The notes under the pieces: model-generated
What the model saw: only the letters and a program-made list of their open reading frames with translations
Told to the model about the DNA's origin: nothing
The model's database searches: none
Program-made: the position numbers and the translations under genes
Assembly (NCBI GenBank): GCA_004431415.1
Contig: QPMI01000290.1
Coordinates: forward strand, 27,868-91,867
From: Cyanophora paradoxa
Taxonomy: Eukaryota; Glaucocystophyceae; Cyanophorales; Cyanophoraceae
Reading direction: 5' to 3'
DNA: 64,000 nucleotides
Part shown: one piece after another, positions 42,267 through 52,741 of the stretch
Position numbering within the stretch: position 1 is the first letter of the stretch
Layout of the letters: each line of letters opens with the position of its first letter

Positions 42267-43856
42267 ATGGACAAACTCGACACGACATGGGTCATCCGCA
42301 CATCGTCTAAAACAGCCGAGTACACCGGCGACGTGGGTGCGGACGGCCAGATCACCGGGCATGGGCTTTACGTGAACGCTGAGGGTGCGACGCATCCTGC
42401 TCTGAACGCCCGGAGTTTGTGGGGCCTTCTTTTGACTTCGCCCACCAGGTGATCTGTACGGCGGGGACTTCAAATCAAATCGCTTCTCGGGTTCCGGGGT
42501 GCGCACTCGTGCTCTTCGCCCGCAAGCGAGCAGCGCTCACTGGATACGGTCTGCATAGGCCTATCGGTTCTCGGACAGCTCAGTCTACAAGGGAGAGTTT
42601 GTGTGCGTGCAGTCTTCAGCTGAACCTTGCCGTCCGCCTGAAGTGCTTACACGCGATTGCTGCGCGCAGCGACGGCAAGTATCATGGAAAAGGTTGCTTC
42701 AAAGCCAGCGACGGCTCATATTACGACGGCTCCTGGAAGGACGGAGTGCGTCATGGTGCGGGTTCCCTGATGTTCGTCGCAAACAAGATGCGGATTCTCT
42801 TTGGTGGGCTTATTTGCGTGGATGTTCTGGATATGTTGCTAACGGCTGAGGCGCCGCAGAGGGCGAGTGGAAGAATGACAAAATGGAGGGCACTTTCAAG
42901 GAGACCCGGCACTACCCGCAGAACAAGGCCGTCAGGACATGGACATGCCTCTTCAAAAACAACAAATTCGAGAGTCGCAAGCTCCTCACAGGCCCTACCC
43001 CCGGTGCGCCTGCGCTCCCTTCCTTTATGCGTCTGTTCGGCTGATCGTTCTCGCAGACGACAATCCGCCGTCGTCGCAGATCGCGCAGGTGGACCCGACA
43101 AAATGGGCGTTCCGGTCCCCGAACGAGTCCGTCGGCATCTTCCAGGGCGAGGAGGAGCCCCTTGAGGCGGGCGGAGCCCGTCCTTCGTACGAGACTGCAG
43201 CTCTTACCCGCCTCGTCCCCTCGCGCAGGTGGTCATGCGGCCGAAGCAGAGGCTGGTGCCGCTCGTCCTCTCGCGGGACTCGAACGCGTCAAGCGCATCC
43301 TCCTCCTCGGGCGCCGACTCTATGTCCTCCGCACACTCCACCTGCTCCAGCCCGCGGGAGTCCCTCGTCCCCGTCCGAACTCCCTTTCCCTTCCTTCTCG
43401 GCCTCTTTCCGAGCGGGCGCAGGCGGACGTGTGCGAGGAGATCGTGAACGACGTGTGGCCGCGGTGCAAGGGCGCGGGGAAGAAGTACAAGCGGCACGAG
43501 GTGCGGGGGGCCGGGCCCGGGGTTGGGGGCCGGCGTGACGTGCGGGCAGTTTGTGGAGGCGGTGGTGGCGTGCCAGCGGGACCTCCTCGCGCGGGGCACC
43601 ATCTGCTCCGAGGACTGTCTCGTCGCCTGCCTCAAGGTCCCGCGCCTCGAACCCCGCGCCGCCCGCCCCGCCGACCGCGGCGCAGGACTGGGACGCCGAG
43701 TCGGGCGGCAAGCGGAGCATCGCGAACCAGAAGATCGCGGCGGGGTACGTGACGGCGCTCGTGGAGCGGCACATCATCGGGCCCTTCCCCAGCGTCGCCG
43801 CCAAGCGGCCCCGCACCCGCCGCTCCAAGCAGCTCTGCGCCGTCTGCGGCAAGTAG
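42267..43856 (+). CDS. MORN-repeat protein
   Basis: Start M-D-K-L-D-T-T-W-V. Three to four MORN-type units are spread over small exons: Y-T-G-D-V-G-A-D-G-Q-I-T-G-H-G (near 42320), L-Y-G-G-D-F-K-S-N-R-F-S-G-S-G (near 42455), Y-H-G-K-G-C-F-K-A-S-D-G-S-Y-Y (near 42680) with Y-D-G-S-W-K-D-G-V-R-H-G-A-G, and G-E-W-K-N-D-K-M-E-G-T-F (near 42860). After them come a Ser-rich linker (near 43270-43360) and a C-terminal helical part (E-E-I-V-N-D-V-W-P-R-C-K, then A-N-Q-K-I-A-A-G-Y-V) ending K-Q-L-C-A-V-C-G-K, stop at 43854-43856. MORN repeats bind membranes or act in basal-body and flagellar scaffolds. That the C-terminal part belongs to the same gene is inferred from continuity on the strand. Confidence 0.65.
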
Positions 43857-44074
43857 GGGCGCCCCGCCCCCGGCCCCACCGTCTAGGCTCTTTTACGCGG
43901 CGCCCTCCCGCATGGAACCCAGCGCGCCCCAGCCCCGCCCACTCCTCTCTATGCATCGAAGGGCGAGCCCTGCGCCCCCGCGCGCCTCATCCGTATACCC
44001 GCTGTACTTTACCGTGTGCAACTAGAAGCTAGCGCTAGTCGGCGAGGGGGGGGCCGGGGGCGGGGAGCGCGGGG

Positions 44075-46617
44075 CTAGTCGACGGTGAGGTGAGGGCCGA
44101 AGCGGGCGTAGAGGGAGCGGTCGAGCTCGGCGGGGGCGGGGGGCTTGAGGGCGGCCTCCCGGCGGGTGCCCTCGCGGGCGGCGCCGGCGTGGAGGAAGAG
44201 GTGGAGGAGGCGGGAGTGGAGCTCGGGGCGGTCGGCGGGCAGACCCTCCTGCGAGAGCCACTCGCCGACGGCCTCGAGGGGCGTCCCCGCGGCCACCATC
44301 TCCCCCGCCCGCGCCTCCAGCGCCAGCTCCCCGTCCAGGCACCACAGCTGGTTCGCCTGCAGGAACTGCGCCGCCGCCGCGTGCCGCGGGATCGACGGCG
44401 CCAGCACCGCCGCCAGCTGCGCCCCCGGACCCTGAGCTGCCGAGGAGGGGCCAGCGGCCGGGGCGGGGCGGGGCGGGCACCTCGAGGCCGGCGCAGCGCT
44501 CCCTGAGGCCGGCATCGCCGAGGCTGCTGCGGACCTGCGAGGGGCGGTGAGGCGGGGCCGGCGGGCCGGCCGCGGAGGGGCGGGGGCACCGAGGTGAGGA
44601 CGGCGGCGAGGAAGCGGTCGGACTCGCCGATGCGGACGAGCGGCTGCAGGGCGCGCTGCAAGGCCGCTCCCTTGAGGGCCCCGCGCGCCACCAGCTGCGC
44701 CACGAAGGCCTCCGCGCCGGGGTACGCCGCCGGCACCTGCCGCCCCGCGTCGGCGGTGGCGCTCGGAGGGGTCAGGGGGGGCGGGGCGGGCCTCGATGCA
44801 GAGGTCGTCGCAGACGGCGAGGAGGCGGGCGACGCCCTCGGCGACGCTCTCGCTCGCGAGGGCCGCCCCTTCGCCCCCCGCCAGGCCCGCCACCAGGCCG
44901 GCCGCCGCCTCACGCTCCCGCTCTCCTGCGCCCCGTCGGCTGAGGCCCGGTGCTCGGGCCGGCGCGGGGCGGGCGCGCCCTTCTCGAGGGCCCAGAGGCC
45001 GGCGGTCTCAACGACGAGGGGGCCCCAGAGGAGGTCCCCGGGGCTCCCCGGGGCGCACCCCGGCAGCGCGGCGAGGAGGGCCCCCGGCCCCGCCCCGCCC
45101 AGCGCAGCCGTCGTGGCCGCAATGACGGCAGATTCTCCGATGGCCTCCGCTGCGCCGCGCGGCGCGTCGGGCGGGGCGGGGCGGCTGCGCAGGCCGGCGT
45201 CGGCACCGGCGGCGATGGCGGCGTTGTGGGCGAGGAGCCAGTCGACGAAGGCGGCGAAATCCGGGACGACGCGTGCGCCGGCGGCCGCCGCCGGGGCCTC
45301 GTCGGCGGGGAGGAACTTGCCGGTGCGCACGAGCACGCCGCGGGCGCCGAGGGCCATCGCGCCGAGCACGTCGTCCTGCAGGTCGTCCCCCACCACCACC
45401 GCCTCCCCGGCCCTCGCGCCCCTGGCCCAGCCGCCCACCCCACGCCCCGCGTCGGGCGGCGCCGGGCGGGGCGGGCGGGGGCAGGCGGGCGGGCGGACAT
45501 GTCGGCGAGGGCGGCCTCGAAGAAGTCGGGGGAGGGCTTGCCGACGACCACCGCCTTCGCCCCCGTCGCGTACTCCAGCGCCGCCACGAACGGGCCCGGC
45601 CCCAGCGAGAGCTCTGCCCCCGCCCCCGTCGCACCCGCCCCCCGCACGGGCCTCGCAGGGCGCGGGGCGCGCGCCTTCCTTCTCCCGGTAGTACTTCCCC
45701 TTGTGCATCGCGATGAGCTTGGCGCCGCCCATCAGCAGCCGGAAGGCCTCGTTCAGCTGCGCGGCGCGTTAGGCGCGGCGCGGCCGGCCGCGCGCCCCCA
45801 GCCCGCCCCCCCGCTCGCCTTCCCGTAGTGGCACTCCGAGGGGGCCAGGCCCACGAGCACCTGCCGCAAGTCTCGCCAAGGTGTTGACGCCCGCCCCGGG
45901 GGCGGCGGCGGAGCGTACCGCGTTCGAGTCTGCTGTGTTGAGCCCCTCGAAGTCCGGTGCGAGGCGCGGGTCGATGATGAGGTACGGCCGCAGGCCCTCC
46001 CGCTCCAGCAGCTTCCTGCACGCCAGCGGCGACGACAGAATCTGTTTCCGCTCAATCTGCCGCCAGCGCCGCAACAGCGCCAGTCAGGAGCGGCGGCGGC
46101 GGAGACAGGGGGCGGCCACCCATGGGCACCGGAAAGCCCATCGCGCGGAGCTCGTTGTAAAGACTGTCGCCGCTCTGCTTCGTCGTCTGCGGCGGTGGCC
46201 GGCGCGCGCCGGCGTGCGCGTCAGCAGGCGTCTAGAAGCCGTCGCGGCGCGCGGCGTAGCGTGGCTCGAGCTCGCGCACGTTCGTGCAGAAGCGCACGCG
46301 GATGCCGCTGTCGACGAGCTTGCGCATGGCATCTACGGCGCCCGGGATCGGTTTGTCCTGCACATGGATCGTTCCTGCCGCGACGTTGGCCGTCGGGCGC
46401 ACGCCGCAGCCGAGGCGCACTTCTGAGACACGCCGCAGGGAGGCGCAACCGCACCGGAGAGGTCGCAAAGGACTGCAGAGATGGCACGCGGCTTCGCCCG
46501 CGGCGCCTGTGCTGAGCTTAAACTCTCGTTCCGGTGCGGCCCGTGCCCGTGCCCGCCGCAGCACGCCATCGCTCGTGCGTCAGATAAGCGTCTCGAGATC
46601 CGCGCGTCAAAAGCCAA
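44075..46617 (-). CDS. HAD-family phosphatase (LHPP/HDHD2-like) with C-terminal extension
   Basis: The start M-A-F-D-A-R-I-S-R leads to the first HAD motif, split by an intron: V-L-C-D-L-S-G then T-I-H-V-Q-D-K-P (near 46490 and 46370). The nucleophile is the first Asp, but the usual DxxGT second Asp is replaced by Ser (D-L-S-G-T), as in LHPP. Next are R-F-C-T-N with T-T-K-Q-S (motif II), I-A-M-H-K-G-K-Y-Y (near 45690), [23 protein letters not shown] (motif III Lys, near 45535), [11 protein letters not shown] (motif IV, near 45380) and V-R-T-G-K-F. The order and spacing match the LHPP/HDHD2 group. Some 350 further residues follow on the same strand (about 45200 to 44075), helical and Ala/Leu-rich, ending F-G-P-H-L-T-V-D. 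Whether they are an extension or a second gene cannot be settled by eye. Confidence 0.7.
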
Positions 46618-47031
46618 TGATAGTTAGAATCAACGAAGGACCGGCCTGCAGCTGCCGACGCGTCCAGCTGCCGGACCGAAGTACCCCTGCTGACCGGCGC
46701 GCGCGTACCCGTGTCTGGGGCAACAGTGCTGCTGCAACACGGCTGCAACCGCAGCGGCGCGCGATGCGGGAACGATGCGAGTGAGCTGCGGCTGCATTCC
46801 CAGTCTGTCTACGCTAGCTAGGATCCCGGGCCTCTCTTGCTTGTTCAGAAATCTGCGAGCTCGAGGTTACGCGGTTGTGCCGTCTTCTGAACCGAACGTC
46901 GAAACAGAGCTCGATCTAATTAGGTAGGTTCCCGCAACCCATATGGCTAGATCACGGCATACCCGCGGCAACCACGGCCGCACAAATCTTGGGCTCGGCT
47001 ACGCGTACGAACCCCCTCCCGATAGATCTAG
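46618..47031. other. Divergent spacer upstream of HAD and BTB genes
   Basis: About 0.4 kb, less GC-rich, with several short palindromic words (near 46790-46815 and 46900-46925). Probably both promoters. Confidence 0.45.
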
Positions 47032-49458
47032 ATGCACAGTCGAAGAAGAACAACGTTCTCGATGCGCAGGTCGGGATGCGAGCTCAGCGAGGCCAACGCG
47101 TCGGCGCTGCTCGAGACGCTGAAGTCTTACAAGAACCGCGACGATCTCAGCGATGTGACGCTCGTGGTCGGACCATCCCGCAAAGGTGACCATCGCGCGC
47201 GCGCTGTCGAAATTAAACTAAATCGCCGCCGCGCCGGCGCGTATGCGCAGTGTACCGATGCCACCGATTCGTGCTGTCGATGCGGTCGGAGTTCTTCAGG
47301 AACCTGCTCACGGGCCCGATGCGTGAGGGAAAGGAGGGCGAGACTGTGGTCCTTCCAGGCTTCACTGAAGAGCTTTTCGAGGTGCGTCCTGCATGCGCAT
47401 CCCGCGGCCGCCGCGGCGGCGCCGGCGCGCGTATGCGGTGCCTCGATCCGTGGATGGATGCCGCTCGCCGCAGGTCTTCCTGGCGTACTGCTACGGGGAC
47501 CGCATCGAGCTCACGTTGGAGAACGTGCAGGAGGCAAGCGCCGCATCCCCGGCCCCGGCCCCGGCGGTGGCGCCGCGGCGAGAGCTCCGAATTCGCTGAG
47601 GCGCTGCGCCCGGGCGCGGGCGCAGGTGCTGTTCGTGGCGGACGCGTACTGCCTGGGGGAGCTGAAGGGGCTGTGCGGGCGGCTGCTGTGGTCGCGGGTG
47701 GACGAGGAGAGCGCGCTGGAGGCGCTGGAGCGGGCCGAGCTGCTCCCGGAGTGCGGCCTCGCCGACCGCTGCGTCGCCCTCATTCGCAGCGACCTCCCAC
47801 GCCAGTGCCACGCGCGCCCCCATCCCGACCCCCCCGCCCCGCCCCGCCCCGTGGGCCCCGCCGAGGCGGCGCGTGCGCAGCTAGCGGGGTTCGCGCGGCT
47901 GGCGCCGCGGTCGCTGCTGCGCGTGCTCCGCAGCGAGAGCCTCGCCGCCCCCGAAGTCGACGTAATACTGGCCGTCCGCCGCTGGGCACGCCGCCCGCCC
48001 CCCCCCCCCCCCCCCCCCCCGCCCCGCCCCGCCGCGCCCACGCGGGGGCTCACGCGGGCTCATGCGCAGTGCGAGGCGAACGGGGCCGGGAGGCGGGGCG
48101 GGCGGGCGGGGCGCTGCTGGAGGAGCTGGCGCCGGAGCTGCACTGGGAGCTGCTCGCGGGGCCGGACCTCGAGGCCCTCGCCGCCGCCGACCGCCCGCCA
48201 CTCCTCCCCCGCCGCCTCCTCCACCAGGCCCGCCCCCGCCCCTTCCCTGCGCTCCCGGCCTGACGCCCCGCAGGCCCGCGCGGCACTGTCGCCACGCGAG
48301 GCCGCCGGCGCCGCGGGGGCCTCGCCCGCCGCGACCGCAAGGCCGGCCGCTCTCCGCCCCGCGCGCCCCGCGCGGAGTCGTGATGGTTGGGCCGGCAGAT
48401 CCTCGTGATGTACCACGGGGAGGACGGGATCGAGCGCGGGGCCGACGTCGCCGCGTCGCTGGCTGGGGCGGCGGCGGCGGCCGGGGAGGAGCCGCTGCCC
48501 GTTGCGGTGCTGAACACGGCGGAGGGGGCGCCGGGGGCGGAGGAGCTGCGCAAGTACGCGGCCGTCCTCTTCTTCCTCGTCGACCGCTACCCGCTCCACG
48601 CCGGCCCCCTCCTCGCCGCCCTCGAAGGTCCCCGCCCCGCCCCGCACCGCCCCGCGGCGGGGCGGCGAGGGGGCGGGTGGGGCAGGGTACGTGTGGGAGG
48701 GGGGCGGGCTGGTGGTGTGCCCCTTCGGGTTCGAGTTCGGGCGCGGGGGGCGGGAGGCGACGGCCCTCATGGAGGCCCTCACCGGCCTCCGCGCCGTCCG
48801 CCCCCGCCCCGCCCCCGCCCCGCCCCCGCCCGACCCCCGCCCAGGACGGCGAGGCGGCGGCGAGGTCGCCTTCGGGGCGGGGCCGGCTGGGCGGACGACC
48901 CGCGCACCCCGCCCTCGCCGCCGCCGTGCGCGACGGGCTCGACGCAGGGCCCAAGGGCTTCCGCGCCCGCCTCGAGGAGCTGCCGGGACGCGCGTGCTGG
49001 CGCGCTGGAGCGACGGCGGCGTGCTGCTCGCCGAGCGCGCCCCCGGGGCCCCGGCGCCGGCCTCGTCCTCTCCGCGAACCTCTACCCCTGCTCCGCCGCC
49101 TCTTCCCCGAGACCTGCTGGCGCGGGGGCGGCGGGCCCTCCTGCGGGCGCCCTGCTGCACGCGGCCCGGGCGGCGAGGCCGGGCCTACTGGAGCGCCGAC
49201 CGCGAGGAGCGCCTCGCCGCCCTCTGCCGGCCCCGCACCGGCCCGTGCCCCACACCCCGCTCTCCTTCGACCACGTGCACGCGGGCCCGGCCCCGCCGGC
49301 CTCGATGTCGACGAGGGCCCCCGGGGCGCCGCGCGCCCCATCGGCCCGCCCGCCCTCGAGCGGGTCCGGCCGGGGCGCCCTCGGGCTGGCGCTGCGACGC
49401 CGGAGCCCACGGGTCCCCCGGCCCGCTCTCTGCCGGCCCGCCCCTGCCCCCGCCCTGA
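47032..49458 (+). CDS. BTB-BACK protein with a ThuA/glutamine-amidotransferase-like C-terminal domain
   Basis: The BTB/POZ domain is N-terminal: L-K-S-Y-K-N-R-D-D-L-S-D-V-T-L-V-V-G, then Y-R-C-H-R-F-V-L-S-M-R-S-E-F-F (near 47255), and F-L-A-Y-C-Y-G-D-R-I-E-L (near 47480). The BACK-like part contains A-D-A-Y-C-L-G-E-L-K-G-L-C (near 47640) and R-L-A-P-R-S-L-L-R-V-L. BTB proteins usually serve as cullin-3 adaptors. From 48400 a domain begins I-L-V-M-Y-H-G-E-D-G, with A-V-L-F-F-L-V-D-R-Y-P-L, Y-V-W-E-G-G-G-L-V-V-C-P-F (near 48710) and S-D-G-G-V-L-L-A-E. This resembles ThuA-type glutamine-amidotransferase folds. One intron begins gcaagc (GC-AG) after codons V-Q-E, and one contains a 23-base C run. 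The reading frame becomes uncertain after 49000, so the end is approximate. Confidence 0.6.
47998..48020. repeat. 23-base poly-C run in an intron
   Basis: Inside the BTB gene, within a C-rich intron. Confidence 0.95.
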
Positions 49459-51627
49459 ATTTCTACGTTCCAACTCGAAAGGAATCTTTTATTTCTTCGG
49501 CATGCGCACTTCCGAAGTTCGACAGGACATGTGCTCGGTGCTCATGACGATCGATCCGGTACTACGGTATACGTATACGTAGCCTAGTAGTGCGCTAGAT
49601 CATCGGGTTTCCATTTCAAATTTCACTTAACTAGTACTTGAAACCCTCGAGCTCCATTTCGCTTTGGACTTTCGCTTTGAGACTTCGCTTCCGAGGCCCT
49701 GAGGCTTCGTTTCAGTTTGCAATCATTGGGGAAGGACCCCCTTCCCCTTCCCCCACTTGGGGGTGTTCGGGTGCCCACCCTAGGCCAAAATGAAATGTCC
49801 CGACCTCCCAAAACCCGGGTTTTCTCGCCGGATCCTAGGAAGGCATGTCTCTAGGAGTCCGGAAACATGTTCCGGGAGATCCGGGTCCCGTCGGGTCGAC
49901 CAGGAATGGGCAATAACACATTTTCACAAAATGCGATCTAGCGCCTCACCAAGTGGCGATATATCTGCCGGACCGAGTGCGCCTGAATGCGCCTGATACG
50001 CCCGACGATTCATGTCATACATGCCGAGACCGGAGGGCAAAGGGTGGTCCGCTAGGCCGCCTCAAGTACCTGTTGTACCGGACGCCGAAAAAACGCGCTC
50101 CTGAGAGTTTCGGCCTATCGTGTTGTAGTACCCGTGCTTTAAGCCGGCAAGCTAGCCGACAGCTTGCTAGCTGGCCAACTAGCTGAGCTCCGGCTGTAGG
50201 CTTGCTGCAGCTGGCATGGACTTCAGCCGCACGACATCAAGCGCGTGGCGTCCGTCGACATCGTACCGGCCGCGGCACGTGCGAATGCGTCTGCGCCCGC
50301 CGAGTGCGCGCCGAGGTTCTGCTCTGCTGCATGGATCGTTCGCCCGGCCGGGCCGCTCGAGCCTCACTCGCTCGTGCGCGCGCGCCGCGCGCCAGGTACG
50401 AACTCGTGCGCTCGCCCGCGCGCCACCTCCGCCGCGCCGCCCTCTCACTTCCCTTACACTTCGAATTCCTCTCGAGCTCACTTCCTCTCACTTCTCACTT
50501 CCTCTCGAGCTCACTTGCAGCAGGCGAGACGCAACATCGCATCTGCAGCTGTTCCATCGGTGCGCATGCTGCACAGCTGTGCTCGTCCGACGGTCGCTTC
50601 CTCTGCCGCAGGGAAGGGTCCGGTACCGGTTGCAATTGCACGACCCATGCTTGCCACCCTCAGTCTTGCACCCGCATGCAATCGACCGGTCGAGCCGCTA
50701 GCAAGCATCACACCGCCTCCAATTGCAAGACCTCGGCCTCCGCCTCCGTTGACGGCGCCGGCGCGCCGTCCGCCGCGCGCCTTGCTGCGCTCCTCGTCCG
50801 CGCTAATATAAGCGCCTGCCGCTGCGCCTCCGCCCGCGCCAACGCCGGCCGGCAGCGCGGCCGCCGGCTCCTCCCGCTCCTCGGGGCGGAGGCGCAGCGG
50901 ACGGCAGCGCGGCTCGCCTGGCGGGGCGGAGGCGCGGCGGGCGGCGCGCGGCGCAGCTCGCCGGTGGGACGGGAGGCGCTGCGGGCGGCGGAGTGGCTAT
51001 CCGGGCGGGCGGAGGCGCGGCGGGCGGCGGCGCGGCGGGCGGCGGCGCGTCTCGACGGCAGGGCGGAGGCGCGTTCGCGATCGGGGCGACGCGGCTCGCA
51101 GGGCGGGCGGCTCGCAGGGCGGGCGCCGCGGCGGAGGCGCGGCGGACGGTGGCGCTTCTCAAGATCTAGTCCTCCGCTGAGCTAGATCTTGTCCTCCCCC
51201 ACCCTCCCCCCTCCCCATGATCGAGCTGCTATCAGAGTCCACACTATCTCGGCTCAAAGATAACGTGACCAGCTGCAGGGTGAACTTTCCTGCTCATGAT
51301 CAACCTTTAGAGGTCCTTCCCCTCCAACAGGGGCAGTGCAACTGCAGTGTCCCTGTTCCGTTCATCATGGCATGATCACCTTCAGGCTTCGTTCAAATTG
51401 TAGTCACCTTCGTGTGCAGTAAATAAGCTACAAGGCTACCGTACACTATCGATATCGCTATATTGCCCTGTACTGTACACGCTGCTGTGAAGCTCCAAGA
51501 ATCAATCTTAGCTTCCGATAGACTACATCTGCTTCGCCTGCCTCTGTGCCCTGCCCCTCGGTGGCTGCTCTAGATCTCTCCAACGGCTCGCGTCGCCGGT
51601 CGCTCGAGCGTCGGCCGAGGGCCGGCC
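49459..51627. other. 2.2 kb gene-poor interval with a dispersed repeat and GC-rich low complexity
   Basis: Holds the inverted partner of the 3.1 kb repeat (49727-49880), an AT-richer stretch with many palindromic words (50100-50220 and 51230-51480), a tcacttcctctc direct repeat (near 50470-50515) and a block of gcggaggcgcggcgggcgg-type low complexity (about 50860-51160). The long frames here give Arg/Ala/Pro-rich translations with no domain, so I do not call a gene. Confidence 0.5.
49727..49880 (-). repeat. Dispersed repeat, copy 2 (inverted partner of 3063-3230)
   Basis: Reverse-complement match to 3063-3230 with a few substitutions and short indels. The flanks are unrelated, which argues for an old mobile sequence rather than a segmental duplication. 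Confidence 0.85.
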
Positions 51628-52197
51628 TCACTTCAAAACGCCGCCGGCCTTGCGCATCTCGAGGTAGCCCTGCGCCGCGCGTCACGCGCAGGCCGCTGCC
51701 GGCGCAAGCGGCCGGCGGGCCGGGAGGCGCGGCGGGCGGGTGGCAAGGCGGGCCTGGACGATCCACTCGGGGAGGCTGCGGATGGTGGCGAACTCGGCGG
51801 CCGAGTGGTACCGCAGCTTGGTCTTCGGGTCCGTGTACCGCGCCTGCCCACTCGTCGGGCCCGCGGCGCGCGCGGCAGCCGCCGGCGTGCGCATGCGCAC
51901 GGGCAGGCCGGTGAGGTCGCAGTACTTCTTCGGCGGGTATGCCGACGGCGGCGCCTCTATGTTCACGTCTGCGCGCGCGTGAGGCGCGCGGCGGAGCGCG
52001 TTCTCCGCAGCAGCGCTCACAGGTGGGGACGCTGGCCGGCAGCTGTCGTAGTTCTCGAGCGCGAGGATCTGTTTCAAGGTCTTAAAAGTCCACCTGTTCC
52101 GCTTCTGCTGGTCCGCTTCTTCACCCATTCTTTGCTCTTGAACGGCTTCTGCGGCGGGCGTCGCGTCTTGGCGCTCGAACGGAGCCGGGCACGCCAT
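51628..52197 (-). CDS. IES6: INO80 complex subunit IES6/INO80C (YL1-C domain)
   Basis: Chromatin-remodelling subunit, about 125 residues. Start M-A-C-P-A-P-F-E-R-Q. Exon 1 includes R-W-T-F-K-T-L-K-Q-I-L-A-L-E, the conserved basic/hydrophobic N-terminal helix of IES6. Exon 2 starts D-V-N-I-E-A-P-P and includes P-P-K-K-Y-C-D-L-T-G-L-P. Exon 3 is A-R-Y-T-D-P-K-T-K-L-R-Y-H-S-A-A and I-R-S-L-P-E-W-I-V-Q. Exon 4 is G-Y-L-E-M-R-K-A-G-G, with stop at 51628-51630. Together exons 2-4 form the YL1-C domain that binds Arp5 or nucleosomal DNA. The intron before the last exon begins gcccgc, a GC-AG intron by frame and homology. Length is close to that of other IES6 proteins. Confidence 0.88.
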
Positions 52198-52741
52198 GCA
52201 CCTGAGCGCTCGCCATCATCTGCCCGTCATCGACGCTCCCTGTGGTACTCGCCGGCCTCCTATCGCCCGTCGCAGATGCGCGGCCGTCGTCCGAGACGCA
52301 TCGGACTGCGCCATCGTTAGCTAAGCAAATCCATCGTTCCATATCGCGTGCCGAGCTGCGAACGCGCGTTGCTTCTTGTTGTCGCGCTCTCCTTCTCTTC
52401 GTAGTCGTCCTCGGGTTGTCGCGCTTCTTCGCGCGTGGCATGTGTGGGATTCTGCTGCTGACGCGAGCTCAAACGAGGATAAACCTGACAAACCAAGTCA
52501 AACCAGGACAAACCAGGTCAAACCTCGGCCGCGGGTACTCGACAACGCTGTTCGGGCGAGCGCTCCGGATCCCCAGCCTGTACGCCGTACAGAGCCTGTA
52601 CGCCGTACAGAGGCTGGGAGCGGTCCGATGGTCTGCGCGCTGGCGCTTCTGGCGCTCGTGGCTAGCGCGGCAGCATGCGGCCGGCAAGCGCGGCGATCGG
52701 CCCCCGTCGTATGAGGCCCGCAGAGCGATGCGCGGGAGTGG
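52198..52741. other. Divergent spacer with short tandem repeats
   Basis: Between the IES6 start and the glycosyltransferase start. Contains four imperfect units of about 10 bp (aaaccaggtc-like, 52480-52525) and a tandem pair of an 18-bp unit, cctgtacgccgtacagag, itself an inverted repeat (52577-52612). Confidence 0.7.

Noticed and set aside
50860-51160. Arg/Ala/Gly-rich protein gene
   Set aside because: All six frames are open because of GC-rich low complexity; no domain, start context or splice logic.
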